A stretch of DNA of 64,000 bases, from NCBI RefSeq assembly GCF_021216675.1, contig NZ_CP086120.1, positions 310,001 through 374,000 on the forward strand. The letters are read 5' to 3'. The translations under genes and the position numbers were made by a program. Below the pieces are notes generated by a model. The model was not told the DNA's origin. It was given only the letters and a program-made list of their open reading frames with translations, and did no database searches. Shown here in pieces: positions 28,631 through 37,370 of this stretch. The stretch comes from Streptomyces gobiensis. Its GTDB lineage: Bacteria; Actinomycetota; Actinomycetes; Streptomycetales; Streptomycetaceae. The first letter of the stretch is position 1. Each line of letters starts with the position of its first letter.

Positions 28631-29092
28631 ATGGCGGAACCCCGGGTCTTCGCGTCGGTTGATGAGCTGCGGTCGGCGGTCGGTGCGGAGCTGGGCCCCA
28701 GCGACTGGCTGGAGATCGACCAGAAACGGGTCGATCTCTTCGCGGATGCCACGGGGGACCACCAGTGGATCCATGTGGATGCGGAGCGGGCCAAGGACGG
28801 CCCCTTCGGCACGACCATCGCCCACGGCTATCTCACGCTCTCACTGCTGCCCGCCCTGGTCCCCCAGGTGCTGCGGGTCGAAGGCGTACGGATGGGCGTC
28901 AACTACGGGACGAACAAGGTGCGTTTCCCCGCTCCCGTGCCGGTTGGCTCCCGGGTGCGTGCCCGCGCGCGTATCTCCGACCTCGCCGAGGTGACGGGCG
29001 GAGTGCAGCTCACCACCCAGGTGACGGTCGAGCGGGAGGGCGGCGACAAACCGGTCTGTGTCGCGGAGATCGTCAGCCGGTACTACCTCTAG
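28631..29092 (+). CDS. MaoC-like hydratase/dehydratase
   Basis: 153 residues, a single hot-dog domain. The ATG at 28631 follows GGGAGGGAC. The hydratase motif FADATGDHQWIHVD at 37-50 contains the catalytic pair D43/H48, and GPFGTTIAHGYLTLSLLP follows. Enzymes of this type hydrate trans-2-enoyl-CoA to (R)-3-hydroxyacyl-CoA. It lies in a group of fatty-acid-like catabolic genes but has its own promoter region with a palindromic operator. Its 3' end overlaps the convergent tetR gene by 20 bases. Confidence 0.9.
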   Translation: MAEPRVFASVDELRSAVGAELGPSDWLEIDQKRVDLFADATGDHQWIHVDAERAKDGPFGTTIAHGYLTLSLLPALVPQVLRVEGVRMGVNYGTNKVRFPAPVPVGSRVRARARISDLAEVTGGVQLTTQVTVEREGGDKPVCVAEIVSRYYL

Positions 29093-29699
29093 CGCCCACC
29101 ATACGCAGGGCGAGAGTGGCGTAGAACGCGCCGATCTCGTCCGGCGTACGGCGGCCATCGGGGCTGAACCAGCGGGCCACATCGATACAGAGGGAGAGCA
29201 CGGCGAGAGCCGTGCCCCGGATATCGGCCACCTCGAACTCACCGGCCGCCGCCCCGTCCGCCAGGATGGCGCGCATGACGTCTTCGGTACGCCGCCGGAT
29301 CGCCGCGATCTCGGTGTAGTGCTCCGGGCCGAGGGCACCCAGCTCGTACTGCACGACCCGTGCCGTGGTGTGCTGCTCGGCGTGCCAGCGCACAAAGGCA
29401 CGTACCGCGGCGGCGAGCCGGTCGGCGGCGCTGCTCTGCCCCTCGGCCGCCTCGGCCAGGATCCGTATGGAGCGCTGATGACCGACCCGGCTGATCTGGT
29501 AAAGCAGTTCTTCCTTGGTCTTGTAGTGGATATAGAGCGCGGCCGGGCTCATTCCGGCCCGGCTCGCGATATCGCGGGTGGTGGTCGCGTGGAAGCCACG
29601 CTCGGCGAAGGCCTCCACGGCGGCCAGCAGCAGCCGCCGGGCGGCATCCGGCGGCCCGCCCTTGATCTCAGGGCCCGTCTCGACTGACTCCGCTGCCAT
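29073..29699 (-). CDS. TetR-family regulator
   Basis: 208 residues. The N-terminal HTH spans AFAERGFHATTTRDIASRAGMSPAALYIHYKTKEELLYQI (about 30-69). The ligand-binding half (VQYELGALGPEHYTEIAAIRRRTEDVM) resembles regulators of acyl-CoA metabolism. A palindrome 51-66 bases upstream matches the one before the convergent MaoC gene, so autoregulation and control of MaoC are likely. Its last 20 bases are antisense to the end of MaoC, so read-through could also couple the two. Confidence 0.86.
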   Translation of the reverse strand: MAAESVETGPEIKGGPPDAARRLLLAAVEAFAERGFHATTTRDIASRAGMSPAALYIHYKTKEELLYQISRVGHQRSIRILAEAAEGQSSAADRLAAAVRAFVRWHAEQHTTARVVQYELGALGPEHYTEIAAIRRRTEDVMRAILADGAAAGEFEVADIRGTALAVLSLCIDVARWFSPDGRRTPDEIGAFYATLALRMVGARGSTG

Positions 29700-29749
29700 C
29701 GCTCGCTCGCTCCGCTCCGTTCGGCCGGGCGAACACCATACATCGGTGA

Positions 29750-29765
29750 CTGAGCACTCGCTTAG
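29750..29765. promoter_or_regulatory. TetR-type operator before the tetR gene at 29073-29699
   Basis: CTGAGCACTCGCTTAG shares both 6-base arms with the site at 28577-28592. It lies in the 67-base gap between the tetR start and the stop of the upstream acyl-CoA dehydrogenase, the right place for autorepression. Confidence 0.6.
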
Positions 29766-29766
29766 G

Positions 29767-30927
29767 TCAGAAGGCGGTGACCCCGGTGAGTGAGCGGCCG
29801 ATGAGGAGCTTGTGGATCTGGCTGGTGCCCTCGTAGAGGGTCATCACCCGGGCGTCGCGCAGCAGCTTGCCCACCGGAAACTCATCGATGTAGCCATAGC
29901 CGCCGAAGACCTGGACGGCGTTGTTGGCGGCTCTTACGGCCGCCTCGCTGGCGTAGAGCTTGGCGACCGAGGATTCGGTGGCGAAGGGGAGGCCGCGCTC
30001 GATATGGTCGGCGACCCGCCAGGTGAGCAGCCGGGCGGCCGCCACATCGACGGCTATATCCGAGATCAGCTCCTGGACGAGCTGATGCCGGGCGATGGGC
30101 TTGCCGAACTGCTCCCGCTGACCCGCGTAGCCGAGCGCCGCGTCCAGGCAGGCCTGTGCGATGCCGACACAGCCCGCCGCGACCGACATCCGGCCCTTGG
30201 CCAGCGCCGACATGGCGACCGAGAAGCCCTTGCCCTCCGGTGCGATACGGGCTGAATCCGGCACCCGGACACCGTCCAGGACCAGTTCGGCGGTGGCCTG
30301 GCCACGCAGCCCGAGCTTGCCCCGGATCTCGCGGCGGCTGAGCCCGGGGGCGTCGGTGGGGACCAGGAAGGCGGTCACACCCTGGTGGCCTGGCTCTTCG
30401 CTGCTGCGGGCGAAGAGGAGGACGACATCGGCCCATGTGCCATTGGTGATAAACATCTTGGACCCGTCGATGACCCAGTCCCCAGCGGTACCGTTGGCGC
30501 GCCGGGCCCGGGTGGCGAGGTTCGCGGCATCCGAGCCGGTGCCGGGCTCGGTGAGACCGAAGCAGCCGAGGGAACGGCCCGAGCAGAGCCGCGGCAGCCA
30601 GCGCCGCTTCTGCTCTTCGCTCCCCCAGGCGGCGATGGACTTCGCGACCAGACCGAGCGATACGGACAGCACTCCGCGCACCGCGGAGTCCCCGCGCCCC
30701 AGCTCCTCGGTGACCAGGCAGTACGCGAGGTGGTCGCCACCGGAGCCGCCGTACTCCTCGGGGATGGTCAGACCGAGGAAGCCGAGGTCGCCGAGGTGCT
30801 TGACCACGGCACGGTCAATGGACTCGGCCCGGTCCCACTCCGCGGCGTGCGGAACGATCTCGCGGTCGACGAACTCCTTGGCCAGCTGCCGGGCAGCGGC
30901 TTGCTCCTCGGAGAGTTCCAGGTCCAC
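29767..30927 (-). CDS. acyl-CoA dehydrogenase
   Basis: 386 residues, the standard length. CFGLTEPGTGSDAANLATRA (about 122-141) and MFITNGTWADVVLLFARS are the FAD/substrate motifs. QREQFGKPIARHQLVQ lies near 262. MTLYEGTSQIHKLLIGRSL near the end supplies catalytic base E366 in the usual YEGT position. It begins at GTG with GAGGTG 5 bases before it. It oxidises an acyl-CoA to the 2-enoyl-CoA, passing electrons to ETF. It is divergent from the tetR gene at 30978 with the operator 30940-30958 between them. Confidence 0.92.
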   Translation of the reverse strand: MDLELSEEQAAARQLAKEFVDREIVPHAAEWDRAESIDRAVVKHLGDLGFLGLTIPEEYGGSGGDHLAYCLVTEELGRGDSAVRGVLSVSLGLVAKSIAAWGSEEQKRRWLPRLCSGRSLGCFGLTEPGTGSDAANLATRARRANGTAGDWVIDGSKMFITNGTWADVVLLFARSSEEPGHQGVTAFLVPTDAPGLSRREIRGKLGLRGQATAELVLDGVRVPDSARIAPEGKGFSVAMSALAKGRMSVAAGCVGIAQACLDAALGYAGQREQFGKPIARHQLVQELISDIAVDVAAARLLTWRVADHIERGLPFATESSVAKLYASEAAVRAANNAVQVFGGYGYIDEFPVGKLLRDARVMTLYEGTSQIHKLLIGRSLTGVTAF

Positions 30928-30939
30928 GGCTGCACCTCT

Positions 30940-30958
30940 AAATTACCAGTGCTAGTTT
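30940..30958. promoter_or_regulatory. TetR-type operator between divergent ACAD and tetR
   Basis: AAATTACCAGTGCTAGTTT, a 19-bp imperfect palindrome (7 of 9 arm positions match), centred in the 50-base divergent gap. Its GCTAGTTT half is identical to an arm of the perfect palindrome at 34194-34220. Confidence 0.62.
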
Positions 30959-30977
30959 TCTGCTGACCAGCTCTACT

Positions 30978-31625
30978 ATGGAGCGCATGGCCCGCCCCCG
31001 CAAGCCCCTTCTGAACCGCGAACGGATCGTCGCGACAGCACTTGTCCTGGTGGACGAGGAGGGTTTGCAGGCCGTCTCCACCCGGCGGCTCGCCGCCGAG
31101 CTCGGGGTGAGCGGGCCCTCGCTGTACAACCACTTCCGTACCAAGGACGAGATCCTGGACGCGGTCGCGGACCGCATCTGCGCGGATGTCGATCTGTCGA
31201 TGTTCGAGGACGGCACGGGCTGGCGGGAAGCGCTGCTGGGCTGGGCCCGCTCCTACCGTGCGGCGCTGACCGCGCACCCGAACATCGTGCCGTATCTGGC
31301 CCAGGGGCCTGGGCGGCGCCCCAGCCAGCTGCGGATGGCTGACGCGGTCTTCGGGGCGATGACGGCGGCCGGGTGGCCGCGCGCCCAGGCCACCCATATC
31401 GGTGCGCTGATGCGCTACTTCGTCGCCGGGTCGGCGCTCGGTTCCTTCGCTCGCGGCTTTATCGATGACGCCGCTGTCTACGCGCACGACTATCCGCACC
31501 TTGGTCAGGCGCATTTGCTCGCCGAGCACCAGCAGGACGTGGACGAGGGCGCGTTCGAAACGGGCCTGCACGCCCTCCTCGACGGCCTGGCCCTGCGCCA
31601 CCCCGCCACCCCGGGGCGGGGTTGA
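30978..31625 (+). CDS. TetR-family regulator
   Basis: 215 residues. The HTH is in RIVATALVLVDEEGLQAVSTRRLAAELGVSGPSLYNHFRTKDEIL (about 17-61). The C-terminal part has the TetR_C layout (YFVAGSALGSFARGF). The start could be the ATG at 30978 or the one 9 bases later; neither has a strong RBS. It is divergent from the acyl-CoA dehydrogenase. The operator-like sequence between them recurs as a perfect palindrome before the aldehyde dehydrogenase operon, so it probably represses both. Confidence 0.88.
   Translation: MERMARPRKPLLNRERIVATALVLVDEEGLQAVSTRRLAAELGVSGPSLYNHFRTKDEILDAVADRICADVDLSMFEDGTGWREALLGWARSYRAALTAHPNIVPYLAQGPGRRPSQLRMADAVFGAMTAAGWPRAQATHIGALMRYFVAGSALGSFARGFIDDAAVYAHDYPHLGQAHLLAEHQQDVDEGAFETGLHALLDGLALRHPATPGRG
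31601..31621. terminator. GC-rich hairpin at the end of tetR
   Basis: CCCCGCC and GGCGGGG form a 7-bp stem around a 7-base loop just before the tetR stop codon, facing the convergent alcohol dehydrogenase gene. Candidate terminator only. Confidence 0.35.
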
Positions 31626-31678
31626 GCTCCCCTGACCCGGCGGGGTGCCCTGCTGCGGGGTGGGCCGGGGCGTCGTGC

Positions 31679-32761
31679 CTAGAACGTCACCAGGGCGCGG
31701 CCGCCCTTGCCCGCGAGCATGGACGTGAAAGCCTCGGGAATCCCTTCCAGCGCGATCCGGTCGGTCACCAGCGCCGCAAGGTCAAGGCACCCGGCCCGGA
31801 CGTGGCCGGCCAGCACCGGCAGGTCCCGCGCCGGGTCGCAGTTGCCGTAGACGCAGCCGGACAGCGTACGGGCGAAATGGAAGATCTCCAGGGCGGAGAA
31901 GCTCACCTGCTGCTCCTTGCCGCCAATGCCGACGACCGTGGTGCGGCCACCGCGCCGGGTTGAGTTCCAGGCGGTGCGGATGGTCTCCGCCCGGCCCACG
32001 CACTCCACGGCCACATCAGCGCCGTGGCCACCGGTGAGCTTGCGGATCTCCTTGGCGGTCGTCTCGGCGGCGAGCAGGAACTCGGTGGCTCCGGCCGCCC
32101 GGGCCATCTCCTCCTTCTCCGGTGAGACATCGACAGCGATGAGCTGTCCGGCACCGGCGATACGGGCCGACTGGAGCACCGCGAGGCCAACCCCGCCCAC
32201 GCCGAAGACGGCGACGGACTCGCCCGTACGGACCCGGGCGCAGTGGTGGACGGCGCCGTAGCCGGTCAGAACCGCGCAGCCGAGCAGCGCGGCATCGGCG
32301 ACCGGGACGCCGTCGGGCAAGGGCAGCACCGCACGCTCGGGGACGACGGTCTCCTCGGCGAAGGCGGCGGCGCTCAGCCCCGGGTAGAGCTCCTGGCCAC
32401 CCGTGGTGCGGGCGTACGGCACCGTGGTCGCCGCATTGGCGTGCTGGCAGAGCCAGGGCTCGCTCAGCGCCGCGCAGAAGTGGCACTGCCCACAGGAGGG
32501 CGCCCAGTTGAGGATGACGGCGGCCCCCGGCACCACCGAGGTGACCCCCTCGCCCACAGCGGCGACGGTACCCGCCCCCTCATGGCCGAGGACGGCGGGG
32601 ACAGGCTGGCGCAGGGTGCCGTTCGACAGGGACAGATCGGAGTGGCAGACCCCGGCGGCGGCGAGCCGGACCCGTACCTGGCCCGGTCCGGGCTCGGGCA
32701 GGTCTATCTCGGCGATCTCCAGCGGGGCGTTGACGGCGGTCAGGACGGCGGCGCGGACCAC
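31679..32761 (-). CDS. zinc-dependent alcohol dehydrogenase (MDR family)
   Basis: 360 residues. The catalytic zinc ligands are C39, H60 and E61 (AAGVCHSD, VLGHEGAG). Structural zinc cysteines are C90, C93, C96 and C105. The NAD Rossmann motif VAVFGVGGVGLAVLQSARIAGA lies near 183-204. It oxidises an alcohol to an aldehyde. The aldehyde dehydrogenase gene ends 11 bases upstream on the same strand, so the two form a two-step alcohol-to-acid operon. It resembles mycothiol- and aryl-alcohol-type Zn-ADHs. Start GTG at 32761. Confidence 0.9.
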   Translation of the reverse strand: MVRAAVLTAVNAPLEIAEIDLPEPGPGQVRVRLAAAGVCHSDLSLSNGTLRQPVPAVLGHEGAGTVAAVGEGVTSVVPGAAVILNWAPSCGQCHFCAALSEPWLCQHANAATTVPYARTTGGQELYPGLSAAAFAEETVVPERAVLPLPDGVPVADAALLGCAVLTGYGAVHHCARVRTGESVAVFGVGGVGLAVLQSARIAGAGQLIAVDVSPEKEEMARAAGATEFLLAAETTAKEIRKLTGGHGADVAVECVGRAETIRTAWNSTRRGGRTTVVGIGGKEQQVSFSALEIFHFARTLSGCVYGNCDPARDLPVLAGHVRAGCLDLAALVTDRIALEGIPEAFTSMLAGKGGRALVTF

Positions 32762-32772
32762 GACGGGCTCCT

Positions 32773-34191
32773 CTACAGCTGCAGGGACTTGGTCTGGAGG
32801 TACTCGGCGAGGCCATGGCGGCCCAGCTCCCGGCCAACGCCGGAGCGCTTGTAACCGCCGAAGGGAGCCAGCGGGTTGAAACGGCCGCCGTTGATATCGA
32901 CCTGGCCGGTCTGCAGCCGCCGGGCGAAGGCGATGGCCTCCTCCTCGTCCTCGGACCAGACGGCGCCCGCGAGACCGTAGACCGTGCCATTGGCGATACG
33001 GAGGGCGTCCTCGGTGTCCTCGTAGGCGAGGATGGAGAGCACCGGACCGAAGATCTCCTCTTGGGCGATGGTCATGTCCGGGGTGACATCCGCGAAGACG
33101 GTGGGCTGCACATACCAGCCTCGCTCACATCCTTCCGGCGCCTCGGGGCCACCCGCGACAAGGGTCGCGCCCTCTTTGGCGCCCTGAGCGATATAACCGG
33201 TCACCCGCTGACGCTGACCGGCGCTGACGACGGGGCCGATACGGGTCCGCTCATCCCGTGGATCGCCCGGGATGTACTTCGCGGCGGCGGCCGCCGCCAG
33301 CTCCACGGCCTCGTCATAGCGGTCAGCGCTGACCAGCATCCGGGTCCAGGCACTGCACGTCTGACCGGAGTTGGCCATCACATTCGCGACGCCTGCCTTC
33401 ACCGCCCTGGTGAGATCGGCACCCGGCAGAATGACATTGGCGGATTTACCACCGAGCTCAAGGGCGACCGGCCTGACCGCACCGCCCGCGGCGGCTCCGA
33501 TCCGCTGCCCGACGGCGGTCGAACCGGTGAAGGAGACCAGGTCCACATCCGGATGGACGGCAAGAGCCTCCCCCGCTACCGGACCAAGACCGGTGACGAG
33601 GTTGAACACCCCGGCTGGCATACCCGCCTCATGCACCACCTCGGCGAAGAGCTGGGCCACCAGCGGGGTGTCCTCGGCGGGCTTGAGCACCAGGGTGCAG
33701 CCTGCGGCCAGGGCGGGAGCGACCTTGGCGACGATCTGGTGCAGCGGATAGTTCCAGGGCGTGATGGCGCCGACCACACCGACCGGTTCGTGGAGTACCC
33801 GGGAGTTGCCGATCTGTTCCTCGAAGGTGTATTCGCGTGTGAGCCCGGCGTAAGAACCGGCCACGGCGATCGGCAGATCGGCGTGCACGGCCTGGGCGAA
33901 GGCCAGCGGTGCGCCGAGCTCGGCGGTGACGGTCCCGGCGATCTCCGCCCGGCGGGCGGCGAGCCCGTTCCGCAGCGCGCCGATCCGGGCGGCGCGCTCG
34001 GCGGGGTCGGCAGCGGCCCAGCCGGGCAGCGCGGCGCGGGCGGCCCGTACCGCGGCGTCCACGTCCTCGGGGGTGCCTGCGGGGACCTGGTCCAGGAGCT
34101 CTTCAGTGGCCGGGTTGCGGACTTCGATGGCCGAGGCGCCGATAGCGGGGCGCCAGGCTCCGTCGATGTACATAGCGTCATGTGCCTGCAT
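32773..34191 (-). CDS. aldehyde dehydrogenase
   Basis: 472 residues, the usual ALDH size. The catalytic glutamate E245 is in [10 protein letters not shown] and the nucleophile C279 in [23 protein letters not shown] and [11 protein letters not shown] form the NAD site, and [12 protein letters not shown] is conserved. It oxidises an aldehyde, presumably the product of the adjacent alcohol dehydrogenase. The ATG at 34191 lies only 2 bases from a perfect 27-bp palindrome, so the transcript is leaderless or very short-leadered, or translation begins at an ATG 18 bases downstream. Confidence 0.92.
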   Translation of the reverse strand: MQAHDAMYIDGAWRPAIGASAIEVRNPATEELLDQVPAGTPEDVDAAVRAARAALPGWAAADPAERAARIGALRNGLAARRAEIAGTVTAELGAPLAFAQAVHADLPIAVAGSYAGLTREYTFEEQIGNSRVLHEPVGVVGAITPWNYPLHQIVAKVAPALAAGCTLVLKPAEDTPLVAQLFAEVVHEAGMPAGVFNLVTGLGPVAGEALAVHPDVDLVSFTGSTAVGQRIGAAAGGAVRPVALELGGKSANVILPGADLTRAVKAGVANVMANSGQTCSAWTRMLVSADRYDEAVELAAAAAAKYIPGDPRDERTRIGPVVSAGQRQRVTGYIAQGAKEGATLVAGGPEAPEGCERGWYVQPTVFADVTPDMTIAQEEIFGPVLSILAYEDTEDALRIANGTVYGLAGAVWSEDEEEAIAFARRLQTGQVDINGGRFNPLAPFGGYKRSGVGRELGRHGLAEYLQTKSLQL

Positions 34192-34193
34192 GC

Positions 34194-34220
34194 CCCCAAA
34201 CTAGCGGCGCTAGTTTGGGG
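34194..34220. promoter_or_regulatory. perfect 27-bp palindromic operator at the aldehyde dehydrogenase start
   Basis: CCCCAAACTAGCG and CGCTAGTTTGGGG are perfect inverted 13-bp arms around a central G. The core AAACTAGC/GCTAGTTT matches the site at 30940-30958. Being immediately at the gene start, it would block transcription initiation or elongation of the ALDH-ADH operon. Confidence 0.75.
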
Positions 34221-34541
34221 TGTCAGTAGGTGGCCGCCGACGCGGTCGCACAGATGGCCGGATACTGCGGTGACCCGCGCTCGGCCCCGGGTGCGCCGCG
34301 CGGCGGATTGTAGTAGGCGGGACGGGGGACGATGCCTGACAGCGAATTGGGAAGCGACCATGGCATATGCGAAAGGATCATTCATGCTCTGACCATCGGA
34401 CGCCCCCGGACCAGCCGCCACCGGAGTACGGCTGTCCCTACCGGGGGCTACACCGTATGTGTGATGCCGAGGCATATGCACCGCCATGCGTGCCCCCGTA
34501 CGCCCCTGCCGTAACAGGCCAGGCCATGAGAACAAGGGATC
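34221..34541. other. 320-base non-coding region before the NsdA-like gene
   Basis: No convincing gene. It holds a possible 10-codon leader ORF (34360-34392, ATG to TGA, with GGGAAG 5 bases upstream). The 8-bp palindrome GCATATGC occurs twice, at 34363-34370 and 34472-34479. Frames that run from here into the next gene lack an RBS. It probably carries the promoter of the regulator. Confidence 0.4.
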
Positions 34542-35882
34542 ATGACCAACCTGCGCAGGCCCAACCTCCGGCTCCGGGCGCTCCTGAGCGAGGCCGACTG
34601 GACCCAGGAAGCGCTGGCCCGCGCGGTGAACTGCCTGGGCGCCGAGATCGGCACCGACCTCCGTTACGACCGTACCGCCGTAGCCCACTGGCTCGCCGGG
34701 ACCCAGCCCCGGCGTCCCGTGCCCCAGCTCATCGCCGAAGCCCTGTCCCGCCGTATCGGGCGGGCCGTCACCCCGCAGGCCGCCGGATTCCGCGCCGCCC
34801 CCGTCGATCCGCCCTCCCGGGACCCGGTCACCGGCTTCACCACGCTGTGCCGCTCGGACTCCGACCCCGCACGCCGGGTGCCGCTGCAGCAGCGGCCCTA
34901 TCGAGTGGCCGACGCCGCCGTGCCGGCCCTGCCGCCCGCTCTTCGCCCGAGCCGGGCACATCCGCCCCCGGGCCGCACCCGTCCTCAGTCCCGGCAGACG
35001 CTGGCGCTCCATGACGCCGCTCGCTTCTTCGCCGCCTCCATCGACGCGCATGGCGGACGCAACGCCCGTTCCGCGCTCGCCGCCTATCTCGCCGATGATG
35101 TCTCCCCATTGCTGCACCAGCCGCGTGCGGCCCCGGAACAACGGGAACTGCTGATCGCGGCCAGCAGACTCTCCTTTCTGCTGGCCCGGATGTATGAGGA
35201 CGGCCTGCTGCATGGGCTTGCCCAGCACTACTACACCTACGCCCACCGGCTGGCCCATGAGTCCGGCGACCGCGCCGCCTGGGCCGTGGTGGTACGGGCC
35301 ATGAGCGCCCAGGCGCAGCGGCTGGGCCACCTCACGGCCGCCCGGAATCTCGCCGAGGCGGCCGCGGTGGCGGTGGCGACGGCGCCGCCCGCGCCGCGCT
35401 CCTATGTCTACGCGCAGCTCGCCGTGGCCCGTGCGCGGACCGGTGACCGCCGGGGTTCGCTGGAGGCGATGACCGCGGCGGAACGGTATGCCGGACGGAC
35501 GGCAGACGCGGCCGGCCCCTTCGACACCTATCCGGCCGCCGCGCTCTCCTATCAGACCTCAGCCGCCCTGGAGGCGCTCGGCGACCTTCCCGCCGCCCTG
35601 GCCGCCCTGCGCCGCTCGGTCATCGAACGCCCCGCGGCCGATCTGCGGGGACGCGCCCTCACGCAGGCGCGCTTCGGCCATCTGCTGCTGGGGGCCGGAC
35701 GGCTGGATGAGGCATGCGCCGCCTGGCGCGGCTTTCTGGACGGCTACGGTCTGCTCCGCTCCGGTGACGCCGAACGCGCTCTGCAGGAGATACGGCGTGC
35801 GCTGCGGCCGTACCGCAACCGCCAGACAGCCGCTGAGCTGCTGCACCGTTCGCTTCCGCGTACGGTGCCCAGCACGCTGTGA
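34542..35882 (+). CDS. NsdA-like transcriptional regulator (HTH plus TPR-like repeats)
   Basis: 446 residues. The N-terminal NLRLRALLSEADWTQEALARAVNCLG with RTAVAHWLAGTQPRRPVPQLIAEALSRRIGR (to about 72) forms an XRE-like helix-turn-helix. A Pro/Arg-rich linker (about 85-150) leads to an all-helical region of TPR-type repeats (for example LAHESGDRAAWAVVVRAMSAQAQRLGHLTAARNLAEAAA and ALEALGDLPAALAALRRSV). This architecture matches the Streptomyces family that includes NsdA, a negative regulator of sporulation and antibiotics. Whether it represses development here is inferred. It is monocistronic. Confidence 0.8.
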   Translation: MTNLRRPNLRLRALLSEADWTQEALARAVNCLGAEIGTDLRYDRTAVAHWLAGTQPRRPVPQLIAEALSRRIGRAVTPQAAGFRAAPVDPPSRDPVTGFTTLCRSDSDPARRVPLQQRPYRVADAAVPALPPALRPSRAHPPPGRTRPQSRQTLALHDAARFFAASIDAHGGRNARSALAAYLADDVSPLLHQPRAAPEQRELLIAASRLSFLLARMYEDGLLHGLAQHYYTYAHRLAHESGDRAAWAVVVRAMSAQAQRLGHLTAARNLAEAAAVAVATAPPAPRSYVYAQLAVARARTGDRRGSLEAMTAAERYAGRTADAAGPFDTYPAAALSYQTSAALEALGDLPAALAALRRSVIERPAADLRGRALTQARFGHLLLGAGRLDEACAAWRGFLDGYGLLRSGDAERALQEIRRALRPYRNRQTAAELLHRSLPRTVPSTL

Positions 35883-35972
35883 GGCCGGAGCCAGGCACCC
35901 ACCGGTAACACCCGTCAGTACGAACTCTCGCGATGCGGAAGGTGTTGCACCGGGGCTCCCACATTCCTATGG

Positions 35973-35996
35973 TCAACAATAGGAATCCATCTGTGG
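35973..35996. promoter_or_regulatory. inverted repeat (operator) before hmgA
   Basis: ATTCCTAT (35973-35980) and ATAGGAAT (35989-35996) are perfect 8-bp inverted arms with an 8-base spacer, 16 bases before the hmgA start. The right arm contains TAGGAA, which could be the -10 hexamer. The GntR-family regulator encoded downstream is the obvious candidate to bind here. Confidence 0.6.
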
Positions 35997-36011
35997 TGGG
36001 AGTGGCGAGAT

Positions 36012-37349
36012 ATGAGCGGCGACGAGCGGGCACGTAAGACGGCGGAGAGGCTCACCTACTCCTCCGGTTTCGGCAATGAGCACAGCAGCGAGGCCGTACC
36101 GGGCGCACTGCCGATCGGACGGAACTCGCCGCAGCGAGCACCGCTGGGGCTGTACGCGGAGCAGCTGAGCGGTACGGCCTTCACCGAGCCCCGGGCGCAT
36201 AACCGGCGCTCATGGCTCTACCGGATCCGCCCCTCGGCCGCGCACCCGAAGTTCGTACGGCTGGACGCCCCATCGGACAACAGCCGTCTGCACACCGCAC
36301 CCTTCTCCGAGGTGCCCGACCCGAACCGGCTGCGCTGGAGCCCACTGCCCGATCCGGTCGAGCCCACCGACTTCCTCGCCGGTCTGTGGACGCTGGGCGG
36401 CAACGGCGACGTCACTCAGCGCACCGGGATGGCGATTCATCTCTATGCCGCCAATGCCTCGATGACCGACCGGGTGTTCAGCGATGCCGATGGTGAGCTC
36501 CTGATCGTGCCCGAGCGCGGCGGTCTGCTGCTGCGCACCGAGTTCGGGATGCTGCATATTGAACCGGGCTATATCGCACTGATTCCGCGTGGGGTGCGAT
36601 TCCGGGCCGAACTGCTGGACGGGACAGCGCGCGGCTATGTCTGTGAAAACTACGGACAGCCCTTCACCCTGCCCGAGCTGGGGCCGATCGGCGCCAATGG
36701 TCTGGCAGCCGCCCGGGACTTCCTGGCGCCGACCGCCGCCTACGAGGAGGTTGAGGGGCCCGTCGAGGTGGTGAACAAGTTCTGTGGCCGCCTCTGGTCG
36801 GCCACCTATGACCACTCGCCGCTGGATGTGGTCGCCTGGCACGGCAACCATGTGCCCTACCGCTACGACCTGCGGCGCTTCAATGTGCTGGGCTCCATCA
36901 GCTATGACCACCCGGATCCCTCGATCTTCACCGTGCTGACCTCGCCCTCGGACACCCCGGGGCTGGCGAGCGTTGACCTCGTGGTCTTCGCGCCACGCTG
37001 GCTGGTCGGCGAGAACACCTTCCGGCCGCCGTACTTCCACCGGAATGTGATGAGCGAGTACATGGGCCTGATCGAGGGCGCTTATGACGCCAAGACCGCC
37101 GGCCCAGGGGGCTTTGTGCCGGGTGGTGGCTCGCTGCACAACATGATGTCCGCGCACGGACCGGACCGGGAAACCTTCGACAGGGCCAGCGCCGCCGAGC
37201 TCAAGCCGCAGAAGGTCGATGACGGACTTGCCTTCATGTTCGAGACCCGCTGGCCGGTGACGGCCACCTCGCAGGCGCTGACCGCTGGACACCTGCAGCG
37301 GGACTACGACGATGTGTGGCAGGGTCTGGAGCGGAACTTCCGTTCGTAA
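36012..37349 (+). CDS. hmgA: homogentisate 1,2-dioxygenase
   Basis: 445 residues, full length. The N-terminal [19 protein letters not shown] is the hallmark of the family. Later [58 protein letters not shown] and [14 protein letters not shown] supply the iron-binding His/Glu region. It opens the ring of homogentisate to maleylacetoacetate in tyrosine and phenylalanine breakdown. No maleylacetoacetate isomerase or fumarylacetoacetase gene is adjacent. It shares a probable operon with a GntR regulator 21 bases downstream and has an inverted repeat before it. Confidence 0.96.
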   Translation: MSGDERARKTAERLTYSSGFGNEHSSEAVPGALPIGRNSPQRAPLGLYAEQLSGTAFTEPRAHNRRSWLYRIRPSAAHPKFVRLDAPSDNSRLHTAPFSEVPDPNRLRWSPLPDPVEPTDFLAGLWTLGGNGDVTQRTGMAIHLYAANASMTDRVFSDADGELLIVPERGGLLLRTEFGMLHIEPGYIALIPRGVRFRAELLDGTARGYVCENYGQPFTLPELGPIGANGLAAARDFLAPTAAYEEVEGPVEVVNKFCGRLWSATYDHSPLDVVAWHGNHVPYRYDLRRFNVLGSISYDHPDPSIFTVLTSPSDTPGLASVDLVVFAPRWLVGENTFRPPYFHRNVMSEYMGLIEGAYDAKTAGPGGFVPGGGSLHNMMSAHGPDRETFDRASAAELKPQKVDDGLAFMFETRWPVTATSQALTAGHLQRDYDDVWQGLERNFRS

Positions 37350-37370
37350 CATGAGTTGACCGGAGGCACA

